NCBI RefSeq assembly: GCF_964030845.1
Contig: NZ_OZ034983.1
Span: forward strand, 2,728,001-2,792,000
DNA from: Candidatus Fukatsuia endosymbiont of Tuberolachnus salignus
Lineage (GTDB): Bacteria; Pseudomonadota; Gammaproteobacteria; Enterobacterales; Enterobacteriaceae
Reading direction: 5' to 3'
DNA: 64,000 nt
Of the stretch, positions 17,863 through 26,579 are shown piece by piece. The translations under genes and the position numbers were made by a program. Each line of letters starts with the position of its first letter. The stretch's first letter is position 1. The notes under the pieces were generated by a model. It did not search any database and was not told the DNA's origin. It was given only the letters and a program-made list of their open reading frames with translations.

Positions 17863-18055
17863 TGTCAACAGCAATCGAATTTTGACCCACTAACCCGGTA
17901 AAAACGGCAATATAAAATTGACCCACTCTGATTATTTTTCATCCCAAAATGAGTGCTTTTCCAGATCGGTGATAGGTACAATTCCAACTGTTTTTTTTCC
18001 CTTTAATCGGTAGCTGTTACCGCTGATTTGGACGATGTCACGAGTTTCGCACTGT
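17863..18055 (-). pseudogene. IS21-family right end with the 3' end of istB
   Basis: On the minus strand, 17932-18050 reads TRDIVQISGNSYRLKGKKTV, then GIVPITDLEKHSFWDEK and stop, like the C-terminus of IstB helper ATPases. Beyond it are two GTGGGTCAA motifs and a terminal TGTTGACA (complement of 17863-17870), as in IS21 ends. The rest of the element is missing. Confidence 0.6.
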
Positions 18056-18106
18056 AATAAATGATGGTAAAAGGAGAGTAGAAAAAAAGATAAGAATGGT
18101 AATGAG

Positions 18107-19184
18107 ATGTCAGGTTATCCCTGTACGAAAGACCTTTATAAAGCATTTTTACAAGCGAGTCGTGTGAGATATTCTAGTCTGGCGTTGTCAGAAGTGAGCC
18201 CGTCGAGGGTATCCCATGATAGCGTAATTCGCAGGTTAAAGAGCCGCTGTTTTCGTCCCAAAGAGTTGTGGCACCTTGTCGCGCCCTCGATTGAGCGGGG
18301 AGCGCCTTGTTTACTGATTGCGGCTGATACTGTGCTAGCAAAAAAACGGAGTAAGAAGATAGAGCTGTTTCATTATCAATATTCTGGTAATGAACATGAT
18401 GTGATATAGCAGGCGCCATGTAACGTGATCACTTTTGTTAATAAATATTAATTAATATCAATATGTTATTTCTGATTTTCATAATCAACTTATACGGCTC
18501 CTGCTATAGCAGGTATTGGTTTGGTTAATCTGCTGTGGCAGGGGTCTTGAAACGGGAGAGTCAGTGCCTATTGACTACCGAATTGACGACAAAGAGACCG
18601 CCGGAAAAACAAAAAGCTCGCATTTTTGCGACATGCTCAAACTGGCAAAAGCGAGGGGCATAAGTCCTGAAGCGGTGGTGATGGATGCGTGGTATTCAAG
18701 TTTAGATAATCTCAACGCCATTCGTTCTCCTGGCTGGATTGGGGTCACCACGTTGAGAAAGAACCGGATAGTTAATCGTAACGTAAAATTAGCCTCACTT
18801 GATATTCCAGAAGAAGGGCTTTCAGTACACCTGCGGGGCTATGGTTAGGTGACAGTCTTCAAGTTTGTGGCCAAACACGGTCGCATTGATTATGTTGCTA
18901 CGAACCAAGAGACCCCCACTCGGGGACAAATTAGTGCTGTCACCGAAGCCCGTTGGTCTGTTGAAGTTTATCATCGGGAAGTCAAACAAACTTGTGGCAT
19001 AGAACGCTGTCAGGCCCGCACAGGCCGGGCGTAAAGAAATCATATTTTTCTGGCCATGGCTGCCTGGTTTGAACAACATAAACGCCGTCTGTCCGAAAAA
19101 ATAACTCTTTACCAACAAAATTGGGCTGTCATTAAAAACGCCATTACTGAACACATCAGATCACTCTTGGCTTCCCCAGGTTAG
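18107..19184 (+). pseudogene. IS4/IS701-type transposase, broken by a MITE and stops
   Basis: Three readable parts: 18107-18404 (up to NEHDV), from ~18513 to 18848 (LETGESVPIDYRIDDKETAG; MDAWYSSLDNLNAIRSPGW) ending in TAG, and 18849-19184 (VTEARWSVEVYHREVKQTCG, then a shift, FLAMAAWFEQHKRRLSE). The motifs are those of DDE_5/IS701-like enzymes. A MITE at 18405-18508 splits the first two parts. Inactive. Confidence 0.8.
18405..18508. repeat. 104-bp MITE, copy 3, inverted relative to copy 1
   Basis: Starts TATAGCAGGCGCC and ends GGCTCCTGCTATA. Its reverse complement is almost identical to copy 1 at 3328-3431. It interrupts a transposase reading frame, which gives direct evidence that the repeat moves. 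Confidence 0.9.
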
Positions 19185-19777
19185 ATCCGTGCGTAACTCG
19201 TGCTGTACAAGACACAGTTCGACACCATGCAAATGAATGGCTTAAATATGCCAATTTGAAATTTAAGTGGTTACCTGTAAGAAGCAAAAAGAAGGCAGAT
19301 ATCCGGATTGCTTTTAAGGAAGGCGATGGAAATTGGTCAGACTTAGGAACAAATAGTATAAAGACAGCCATGAATGAACCTACCATGAATTTCGACGGTT
19401 TTACCGACGATCCTTCTGATGCAGCCTACTTAAAATCGACCACCTTGCATGAGTTTGGGCATGCTTTAGGTTTGCTACACGAACACCACAATCCGGAATG
19501 TGGCATCCAATGGAATAAACCGGTTGTGTTAGCCTATTATTTGGATATGTTTGGTTGGGATGCTGCCAAAACGGAGTACAACCTGTTTAAGAAGTATGCC
19601 AAAAATAGGACGCAATATACAGTCTACGACCCAAAATCTATTATGGGCTATTATATACCCAAAGAGCATACGCTAGACGGCCATGCGGTGGTCGATCCAA
19701 CCGAGCTTTCTGCCATCGATAAAAGGTTTATAGCCAGTGTGTATCCACGTAGACCAACTGTTCCGAAATGTTTGTAG
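19181..19777 (+). CDS. Zinc metalloprotease, M12A/astacin-like, N-terminus lost
   Basis: An open frame enters directly from the end of the broken transposase and runs to 19777. It contains the metzincin motif HEFGHALGLLHEH with a preceding TTL, the upstream sheet ADIRIAFKEGDGNWSDLGTN and the Met-turn SIMGYY. These match the bacterial astacin-like catalytic domain almost completely. The propeptide, any secretion signal and a credible start are missing: the first ATG/TTG codons (for example TTG at 19256) have no ribosome-binding site. It was probably a secreted protease cut by transposition. Confidence 0.75.
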   Translation, partial: LDPCVTRAVQDTVRHHANEWLKYANLKFKWLPVRSKKKADIRIAFKEGDGNWSDLGTNSIKTAMNEPTMNFDGFTDDPSDAAYLKSTTLHEFGHALGLLHEHHNPECGIQWNKPVVLAYYLDMFGWDAAKTEYNLFKKYAKNRTQYTVYDPKSIMGYYIPKEHTLDGHAVVDPTELSAIDKRFIASVYPRRPTVPKCL

Positions 19778-19972
19778 TGTCGCTTCTCTGTTTTCATAGA
19801 GTTTTTTCCCTGTGAAATAGGACAAAAAGATTACACCCCCTATAATTATGTAGGCTGGGTAATTTCGATTCTGTGGAGAAAATTCTGACTCCGTCGTGTT
19901 GGATAAACCTGATGAATTTTTTGCTGACAAAGAATTTGATCTGCTTTTCCTTCGATTATAATCAATGTTCAT
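19673..19972 (-). CDS. Possible small single-pass membrane protein
   Basis: 99 codons. Residues 1-35 are polar, then one hydrophobic segment (AYIIIGGVIFLSYFTG). The last third is antisense to the metalloprotease end, which weakens the case. No clear ribosome-binding site and no known family. Confidence 0.28.
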   Translation of the reverse strand: MNIDYNRRKSRSNSLSAKNSSGLSNTTESEFSPQNRNYPAYIIIGGVIFLSYFTGKKLYENREATLQTFRNSWSTWIHTGYKPFIDGRKLGWIDHRMAV

Positions 19973-20534
19973 TAAGATGGTAGCCTAGGAACTGGATTGT
20001 GCTCTCCGGACAGTGGAGAATATTACGATAAAGCAGGTGTTAAATCGCTTGAACAATTCAAGAATTTTAACTGGTAAAAAAGGAGGCTACTGATAAATAC
20101 AATGTTAATTGTTTTATTTATATTAAAAATAATATCCGGAAAGAATAAAAATGGTTACTCCTATGTACCTAGTCGCATTTTAGAGGATTGTTGGATTAAC
20201 AATATCGTGTTAACTAAAAACAACCCTGCATCACCCTCATCCATGTGTGCAGGGCGGGATTAAACTCATTAATTAACCAATTTTAGATTATAAAACGCTC
20301 AATTTATATGTATTAATTAAACATATGAGAGAATTTCGTCTGCTGCAAAATTTTAAGCCGTAGGTCGCTAGTCCGCATCCTGTAGCTGTAGGGTGTACCC
20401 AGTAAATTCCCTGAAGTGCTGAAAATAGCACGCTGAATTGAGTTAACCCACTTTTCCAGATGTACCTCAAATCATTTATCTCTCTCTTTTAACTTATTTA
20501 TTTTTCATTTTTTTATAAATGAAAGAGGGTATGA
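19973..20534. other. AT-rich region with gene scraps
   Basis: A plus-strand fragment at about 19980-20079 (LGTGLCSPDSGEYYDKAGVK, then LEQFKNFNW and stop) looks like the tail of a lost gene. The rest is AT-rich and without supported genes. CCCTGCA and TGCAGGG near 20224-20255 could pair but no T-run follows. Confidence 0.4.
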
Positions 20535-20834
20535 CTAATCTACATCTGCTGACGCCCGAAATGCTGTAAATTGATCGCGTGCTCTGGATTTGGATTCTAT
20601 TTGCTCCTGTGCTCTACGCTGAGCGGCTTCTGTGGGAGTGGGTCGCACGGTCTTAGGAGACTCCTCTTTATGACATGCCCTGGGTGATATCAAAATCCAT
20701 GTTGATCGAGATTTTATCCACACTTTGCAATCACCTGAATTCCACGTGGGCACAACCCAAGTAGGAGAGGCCAAAACAGGTGTGGGCAAGAATAAAATTG
20801 TTACTGTTTTTAAAAAAGTCTTTATTATTTTCAC
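20535..20834 (-). CDS. Small secreted protein of unknown function
   Basis: 99 residues from a GTG at 20834 preceded by AGGAGG with 7-nt spacing. A signal peptide (VKIIKTFLKTVTILFLPTPV, then LA|SP) is followed by a Trp/Cys-containing core (WVVPTWNSGDCKVWIKSRST; PRACHKEES) and an Arg/Gln-rich helical tail. Export to the periplasm or beyond is inferred. I do not recognise the family. It stands alone between the protease remnant and the phage tail module. Confidence 0.55.
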   Translation of the reverse strand: MKIIKTFLKTVTILFLPTPVLASPTWVVPTWNSGDCKVWIKSRSTWILISPRACHKEESPKTVRPTPTEAAQRRAQEQIESKSRARDQFTAFRASADVD

Positions 20835-21092
20835 ACGCCATCCTCCTCTCATCCGTTTATAGCTGTAAGTTGCTTTAACCCGATAAAAATTAACTTAAGC
20901 ACCGTATCCACCTGAGTTTAAGCTCCTGTTCTTAAACAGTCTGTTTAATACAAAATTATAGTGTGATCAAAGTGGAATTCAACTGGACGAGTAACAGCCT
21001 TCAGGTGATGTTTAACTCATCACGTCCGCGCGCTCAAGGTGTTTTTCGTCCGGGGTTTTACCAGAGTTTTACCATTTGCGAATTCCAGAAAC

Positions 21093-21120
21093 AAAAAAAC
21101 CAACACTAAGTGGTTGGTTT
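21093..21120 (-). terminator. Minus-strand terminator next to the tRNA remnant
   Basis: On the minus strand AACCAAC and GTTGGTT form a stem followed by a T7 run. It lies just downstream of the tRNA-Pro 3' end, as if it once terminated that tRNA transcript. Confidence 0.55.
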
Positions 21121-21133
21121 AATTGATTAATTT

Positions 21134-21150
21134 TGGTCGGCATGAGAGGA
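21134..21150 (-). other. tRNA-Pro 3'-end remnant, candidate attachment site
   Basis: The minus strand reads TCCTCTCATGCCGACCA, the last 17 nt (T-arm end, acceptor strand, CCA) of an enterobacterial tRNA-Pro. No tRNA body is upstream. Prophage integration into tRNA genes leaves such 3' copies, so this probably marks one end of an element, perhaps the tail-module prophage that begins at 21.3 kb. Confidence 0.55.
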
Positions 21151-21303
21151 TGTTAACTAGGCATGTATTTAATTGATTTATTTAAATATTTGTACACTAC
21201 AAGTGAATTTATAGTCCCAGCTGTAGTCCCATAAAAAAGAGTCATCCTACTTTAGCGCATTAATAATCCGGTCTGTATTCGTCACGATAATCACCCCTCC
21301 CCC

Positions 21304-21519
21304 TCAACAACCCCCAGCCTGCTTCTGTTTTTTCAGGTGTGGCGGTGCAGATTGCACATCGTGCGGGGTCACAATGGAACGGACAAAAGTTTCCATGGTG
21401 ATAAAGGTATGACCACAATTAATGTTGGTACATTGGTGATAACGTTCTTTGGTGGTGCTGGATAAATAACTACTCGTGCGGGTGTGGGCGGCCTGTTTAC
21501 AGAGATGACAATTCATCAT
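21304..21519 (-). CDS. ogr: Ogr/Delta-like late-gene activator
   Basis: 71 residues from an ATG at 21519 (GGAG upstream; ATG 21516 also possible). Zinc-finger spacing CHLC and then CTNINCGHTF with TTKERYHQC between matches P2 Ogr and P4 Delta, which recruit RNA polymerase to late promoters. Its position after gene D is the P2 position. The presence of the activator suggests that late promoters with Ogr sites existed for the tail operon. Confidence 0.85.
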   Translation of the reverse strand: MMNCHLCKQAAHTRTSSYLSSTTKERYHQCTNINCGHTFITMETFVRSIVTPHDVQSAPPHLKKQKQAGGC

Positions 21520-21598
21520 GATTTTGTACTCCATCATCATCCTGACTCCGGTCAGTATTACGGTAATGATATGTTATTACTGATAAAAAATCTTCTTT

Positions 21599-22696
21599 CT
21601 AGGCCATGTCCCCTTTATCAATTTTTACTTCCAGTGTGAGCGCCGTGGTAAAGCCATTGTCGCTCAGGGTATGCGTCGCGGTGGTGAGTGTCCAGTTAGC
21701 CTCGTCGATTTCCTGTTTAAATCCGCTGACGTTGATCGGTGTTTCCGGGTAGAGGTCAGCACGGCCTTTGGCGAGCTGAAGAGAGAATTTTGCCACGCCC
21801 CGTTGCAGTTGTTGCCATTTTGCTTGGGCTGCCCGCTGCGCATTGGTTTTTGTCGCATAGGTGGTGCGCAGCAGTAAGATATTTTCATCCGTGCCAATCA
21901 GATAACGGCCTTTCTTTTCTGTCTTTTTATCTTCTCGTACTGTGCTCGAGTTTGAGCGGCGTTTGACGCTGACGGTTTCTTTTTTTGTGCTGCGGGTGTT
22001 GAACCAATGGGCAACTACACCGGTATAGGCACTGCGGTCAGCGACACTGAATTGATGGCTGTCGCCCAGATTACGGATCAGAGTGAAGGCGGGGATCGGT
22101 TTTCCACTCGCCGTTTTGCCCCTGCCTGGCGGAATAAAGAGCAATGTGCCTTTCTTGATCGCGGCAATGGCACCCTGTTGCTGAGCCAGGCGTGTGATAA
22201 AGTTGCCATCTGATTCGTTAGTCTGGTCGATGTGTGTGATTGTGATCGCAGCCAACGTGGGCGTTAACGCCGCCGTGAGTTTATTACGCTGGGCAATCAG
22301 CGTGAGGATGTCACCGAGCGTGACGTTGTGGTAGGATTGCTCACGGCGAATGTTTAAGCTGTCCCTGAAATCCGCACTTCTGCCTCGCAGGGTTAATTTA
22401 TCCGGTGCGCCGCTGTGTTCAATTTCATCCACCGTAAAAGTGCCTTTGTGGATTAGTGCTTCACCTTGCCAGCCTAATGATACTGAGAGTGTCACCCCTC
22501 TGCGTGGTAAAGCTAACTCGCCGTCACTGTCATCGAGTTCAATATCGAGTTGATCCGCTTCAAAGCCACGATTATCCGTCAGTGTGAGCGACATTAAACG
22601 CGGTTGCAGGGTCGAGCTGATGTCTTTACCGTCAACATCAATCCGATAGGCTGGACTCGGGTTGCCTGAAAGAAATTTGTCGTCGAGCGGGATCAT
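21599..22696 (-). CDS. D: P2-like tail protein gpD (baseplate hub/late control)
   Basis: 365 residues with the phage late-control D architecture, from YRIDVDGKDISSTLQPRLMS through FITRLAQQQGAIAAIKKGTL to the end GFTTALTLEVKI. It forms the central hub of the contractile tail baseplate. Its start overlaps the end of U by 4 bp, so the genes are co-translated. Confidence 0.93.
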   Translation of the reverse strand: MIPLDDKFLSGNPSPAYRIDVDGKDISSTLQPRLMSLTLTDNRGFEADQLDIELDDSDGELALPRRGVTLSVSLGWQGEALIHKGTFTVDEIEHSGAPDKLTLRGRSADFRDSLNIRREQSYHNVTLGDILTLIAQRNKLTAALTPTLAAITITHIDQTNESDGNFITRLAQQQGAIAAIKKGTLLFIPPGRGKTASGKPIPAFTLIRNLGDSHQFSVADRSAYTGVVAHWFNTRSTKKETVSVKRRSNSSTVREDKKTEKKGRYLIGTDENILLLRTTYATKTNAQRAAQAKWQQLQRGVAKFSLQLAKGRADLYPETPINVSGFKQEIDEANWTLTTATHTLSDNGFTTALTLEVKIDKGDMA

Positions 22697-23157
22697 GATA
22701 ATAACCGCTTGGCGCTGTCGGCTATTTGTTTCGACAGGTCATCAAACTGTTGAGTCAGATCGCCAAATAGCGTTTTTAGGCTGTCATCGGTGCGTTTCAA
22801 ACTGAGTGTGAAGTCGATTTTTCGTGCTGATCCATCACTGAAAAAAATACTGTTACTGCGGCTGAGGCTTTCAATCACAAACATGCCGTAAATCGTCCCA
22901 TTGCCTTCAATCAGTGACCAGGCTTTACCGGTTTCTGCCATCTGTTGCAGTCCCCTCAATGAAAGACGCCCACCGGTCAGTTCCGGATAGAGTACCCCGC
23001 TCAAGGTGATGATTTCGTCGTCAGCACCCAGAAACTGGCTTTGTGGCCGTTGTCCTACTCGACTGTTGGTCGGGTGTCGCCAGGCCATTTGATGTTGAAC
23101 GCGTTGATAGGGTACCGTTTTTAACATAAAGACAAACAGCCCTAATGCCATCATCAT
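22693..23157 (-). CDS. U: P2-like tail protein gpU
   Basis: 154 residues. MMALGLFVFMLKTVPYQ, SRVGQRPQSQFLGADDEIIT and FFSDGSARKIDFTLSLKRTD match P2 gpU, a tail-completion protein. It lies 12 bp after T. Confidence 0.92.
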   Translation of the reverse strand: MMMALGLFVFMLKTVPYQRVQHQMAWRHPTNSRVGQRPQSQFLGADDEIITLSGVLYPELTGGRLSLRGLQQMAETGKAWSLIEGNGTIYGMFVIESLSRSNSIFFSDGSARKIDFTLSLKRTDDSLKTLFGDLTQQFDDLSKQIADSAKRLLS

Positions 23158-23169
23158 GTTGCTGTTTCC

Positions 23170-25941
23170 TTAATCATTATCCTGGTAGAGGCTGTTGACT
23201 TGTGCTCTGGCTCGGCGCTCTCGGGCATCTAGCTGACGGGTGACTTCCCGCGCGATATCCTGTGGGCTGTGGTTGGGCTGGGTGATGATCTGGATCGGGG
23301 CATGAATCGATACCGGTGTTTCCTGACGGTGATGCGTATAGGTAACAGGACGGGTGTGATACTGTGTCGCCGGTAAGCTTTGGGGGTGTAAGGGCGCCGC
23401 CATGGCCTGATAGCCGGTTAACATCATGCTCGCCGTTGCAGCCATCACCGCGGTTTTTTTACGGCTGAGGATATGAGCAGAACCGGAGACGATTTCTGCC
23501 CCTTTCTCACCGACAATACCCCATTTTCCCCGTGGAATATGACCCCCTGTGTCGTATTGCCCTGCGTAGCTCCCTTTATACGATTGGTAAAGCGGGGCGG
23601 TGTAATGAGGGCGAGGCCGTACGGGTTGTGTGGCCGCTATCTGGGGTAATTTTGTGGATTTGGCTTCAATCACGCCCAATTTTTCCAGTAACCATGACAC
23701 ACCTTCCCTTAACCGTTTGAGCGGCGTCAGAGCGAGCGTGATACCTGCGGCTAAAGCGTCGCCAAATTTTTCCCCCTTGGCAGCCGCCGTATCCAATGCT
23801 TGCGCACTGGCGGTGATTGGACTGAGCAGCTCGCTCAACCCGCCAAACAGCGCCCTGATTTTTTCTGTCAGCCAGTCAAATAGCGGTTGTAACGGAGCAA
23901 ACGCCTCTTTGATCGGCGCGGCTGCTTGCCTAAATCCTTCGATCAGTCCACGTAAGAATGCCGTCATCGGCTGCCAGTAACGGGTTAAGGTGAGTGCCGT
24001 GCCCGCTATCGCTGCTATAACGAGTCCCATCGGACTCAGTAACCCTATTAGCGCAGCAGAGAGTAGACGTAGACCGGTTTGCAGTAATGGCAACGAGGAA
24101 CGCGCCAGCCAGGCAACCCGCTGGCCTGTTTTGTGTAATCCATGAGATAACACGGGTAACAGTCGTATCCCCAGTACGGAAAAGGTTAATTTTAACACTG
24201 CCAGCGGGGCTAACAAGGCTGCCACCGATAAGGCCAGCGTCGCAACACCGACGGTGAACACGGCCAGCACAGTGGCGATTTTCATGAGGGTGGCGGCCAG
24301 TTTCGGATTGGCTTCTACCCAATCGCGTATTTTGCGGGTGACGGCTTTCATTTTCGCTATGATGCCCAGCAGTGGACTGCGCAGGGTTTCGCCCAGACTG
24401 CTGAAGGTGTTATGTGCGCTGGTTTTGAGCAGCAGCCATTGTGCAGAGAGTGAGTCTTTGTCAATCTCCGATTCCCGTTGCATGGAACCGGTCGCTTTTT
24501 GACTGCGGGTGAGGGCGAGCTGGCGGCTGAATTCTTCAATATTGAGCCCCAGTTTGGTGGCATCATCGCCAAACTGTTTACCAAAAATCTGCGTCATATT
24601 AACTAATTGCTGGTCTTTGGGCAGTGTTGTGATTTTAGCCAACACTGTTTGCAAGGTACCCACCGCATCATAAGCAATACCCCGTTGCAGCGCCTTCCCG
24701 TCGAGGCCCAGGCGGTCAATCGCCTCTTGAAAGTCTTTGGCTTTGATGGTGGCTATCCCTAGTTCACGCACCATCGCTTTGCTGGCGCTGGCGGCAATTT
24801 CGGGGGTGGCACCCAGCGACAAGAAAGCGGAACCCAAGGCAGCGGCTTGCCTGAAATCCATTTTATCGGCCACATCGCCCATCCGTTTGAGCACATCGAT
24901 GATGTCTGCCCCTTTAGATTGGGTGTTATCATCCAAAAAATTGAGGGTATCGCCCAAGGCTTCAATGTTTTTGATCGGAATTTTATACAATCCGGCGATT
25001 TTTCCCAGGTCTTCTGCCAGTTCACCGGCCGGTAATTCAAACGCTTTGGCGGCTGTGCAGGCAAAATTGAGCAGGTTATCTTTTTGCTCTTGCCATGAGG
25101 CGCTACCCTGCGTGACGCCCATGCGGGCACCCCCTTCCACCAACGCGGCAAAATCAACGGCACCCTGTTCCATCGGTTGCTGTTCTGCTGTGTCTTTGAT
25201 GGCCTTTTGCAGCTCATGGAACCGTAAAGTACGCTGGCCGTTGTCGTCACGTAAGCCACTGACCTGTTTGGCAACCCCTTTCATCGCATCTTCAATATCA
25301 CGGTAGCGTTTTACCGTAGCCAGCACCGGCAGGCCCATCGCGATGCCGGCTCCCGTTGCCGCCACGCCCGCGCCTACCAGTCGATGACGGGTGTCACGCA
25401 GCCTATTGTAACGGGCTTTGGCGGCTGTCAGCCGTTGTTGCTGGTCTGCCGCCTGTTTGAGTCGGCGTGTCTGTTGTTGTAAACGTTGCGTGTAACGGTC
25501 CGTTTCTCTGCTGATACGCGCTGTCGCCCCGGCACTGTCTTTTGCGGATATCCCCATGCGGTGGAGTTCAGCCCGTACTTGCTGTAACTGTTGGGTTTCA
25601 CTGCGTTGCTTCTGTTCTAGCTGACTGACGGCTTTCCATTGTGCGTCTAAGGCTTTTGTCTGTTTTTTCGTCGGCGCGGTTAACCCTGACATTTCCTGCG
25701 TCATCAGCTGAGCGTTGAGACGGGCGCTGCCTAATTCAGTGGACACTTTTTTCAGCGAGGCTTGCAGCGACTGAAAGGCGGTGAGTTTGCTTCCTGCGGT
25801 GTTCAGCTGCCCCAGGGCATCGCGCGAGGATTTCACCGCCGCTGCCAGCTTTTTATGACCGGCCTGCATCGTTTTCAGGGGACGAGTGACTTTGTCTACC
25901 GCACTCATCACCACCTGTAATCTGAGGTTTTTGTCACTCAT
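23170..25941 (-). CDS. T: Phage tail tape-measure protein gpT
   Basis: 923 residues from MSDKNLRLQVVMSAVDKVT; the ATG overlaps the stop of E' as in P2. An N-terminal coiled coil (~20-190) is followed by the PhageMin_Tail region (GVAKQVSGLRDD; FAALVEGGARMG; LSLGATPEIAASASKAMVRE), then hydrophobic segments at ~570-690 (LATVLAVFTVGVATLALSVA; GLLSPMGLVIAAIAGTALTL) and a C-terminal region. It sets tail length and probably contacts the host membrane. Confidence 0.93.
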   Translation of the reverse strand: MSDKNLRLQVVMSAVDKVTRPLKTMQAGHKKLAAAVKSSRDALGQLNTAGSKLTAFQSLQASLKKVSTELGSARLNAQLMTQEMSGLTAPTKKQTKALDAQWKAVSQLEQKQRSETQQLQQVRAELHRMGISAKDSAGATARISRETDRYTQRLQQQTRRLKQAADQQQRLTAAKARYNRLRDTRHRLVGAGVAATGAGIAMGLPVLATVKRYRDIEDAMKGVAKQVSGLRDDNGQRTLRFHELQKAIKDTAEQQPMEQGAVDFAALVEGGARMGVTQGSASWQEQKDNLLNFACTAAKAFELPAGELAEDLGKIAGLYKIPIKNIEALGDTLNFLDDNTQSKGADIIDVLKRMGDVADKMDFRQAAALGSAFLSLGATPEIAASASKAMVRELGIATIKAKDFQEAIDRLGLDGKALQRGIAYDAVGTLQTVLAKITTLPKDQQLVNMTQIFGKQFGDDATKLGLNIEEFSRQLALTRSQKATGSMQRESEIDKDSLSAQWLLLKTSAHNTFSSLGETLRSPLLGIIAKMKAVTRKIRDWVEANPKLAATLMKIATVLAVFTVGVATLALSVAALLAPLAVLKLTFSVLGIRLLPVLSHGLHKTGQRVAWLARSSLPLLQTGLRLLSAALIGLLSPMGLVIAAIAGTALTLTRYWQPMTAFLRGLIEGFRQAAAPIKEAFAPLQPLFDWLTEKIRALFGGLSELLSPITASAQALDTAAAKGEKFGDALAAGITLALTPLKRLREGVSWLLEKLGVIEAKSTKLPQIAATQPVRPRPHYTAPLYQSYKGSYAGQYDTGGHIPRGKWGIVGEKGAEIVSGSAHILSRKKTAVMAATASMMLTGYQAMAAPLHPQSLPATQYHTRPVTYTHHRQETPVSIHAPIQIITQPNHSPQDIAREVTRQLDARERRARAQVNSLYQDND

Positions 25942-26418
25942 CTTGTGCACCACGGCGAATAATGGCTTTCTCACGCCAATCCAGTAATTCGGTTAATGTC
26001 ATGCTGCCAGTAACGGACGGCGGCCAGTGAAAAAGCATCGCAATGTCAGCCATGAGATCTTCTACCGTTAATCGGGCTGGAAACTGGACTTCACCGACTT
26101 CGGTAACAAAAAATAGATCAGCTCGACACTGAGGCGATACAAATCCGCCGGGTCCAGTGCCATGATGTCACTTTTTGTGAGCGCTGGCGTGGTAACACGC
26201 GGTAAGACGATCATCAATGCATCGACATCGGTTTCTAATAATGCTTGAATTTTTGCTCCGCGTAAGGCACCTGCCAAGGGTTTACGCACCGTGATGTCAT
26301 TGAGTGTGCTCTCCCCTCTGACCAGCGGGGTATCCAGTGTCACGCTGGCCGAGGTTTTATTTTCTTCCGATGGGGTGATAATAACATCGTTGTTTTGTGT
26401 TGCCGTGGGTTTGCTCAT
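25934..26418 (-). CDS. Frameshift product gpE+E' (tail assembly chaperone)
   Basis: At the heptamer T TTT TTG (minus strand, 26107-26113) a -1 shift moves gpE into the frame VTEVGEVQFPARLTVEDLMA, then DIAMLFHWPPS and MTLTELLDWREKAIIRRGAQ, ending at 25934. The C-terminal part is the conserved gpE' segment of P2-like phages. The stop overlaps the start of T. Both E and E+E' are needed for tail assembly in P2. Confidence 0.85.
26068..26418 (-). CDS. E: P2-like tail assembly protein gpE
   Basis: 116 residues from MSKPTATQNNDV; the ATG at 26418 is preceded by GGAG, whereas the earlier in-frame TTG overlaps this site. The conserved part is TVRKPLAGALRGAKIQALLE, then LDPADLYRLSVELIYF. It acts with E+E' as a chaperone for the tape measure. 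Unshifted translation ends at FQPD. Confidence 0.9.
   Translation of the reverse strand: MSKPTATQNNDVIITPSEENKTSASVTLDTPLVRGESTLNDITVRKPLAGALRGAKIQALLETDVDALMIVLPRVTTPALTKSDIMALDPADLYRLSVELIYFLLPKSVKSSFQPD
26107..26113 (-). promoter_or_regulatory. Programmed -1 frameshift site in gpE
   Basis: The minus strand reads T TTT TTG near the end of gpE. Slipping back one base exactly opens the E' frame through to 25934. Confidence 0.85.
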
Positions 26419-26579
26419 GTTTTGCTCCAAAAATAAACAAGAATGCGATCAGGTTCGCAGACTACACTGTAACGTCCTTTAAGAATGTGTTTGCCGTGTG
26501 AGGCAAACCCTAATTTATTTAAGGGTAAATCAAAATCTGCACGGCTCCCTCATCAGGAGGTTACTGTGTGAACCGCGAC

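Noticed and set aside
20288..20470. 60-codon minus-strand frame
   Set aside because: No ribosome-binding site or homology; composition fits random AT-rich DNA.
24737..25306. 189-codon plus-strand frame inside the tape-measure gene
   Set aside because: Antisense shadow of gpT; no start signal or domain.
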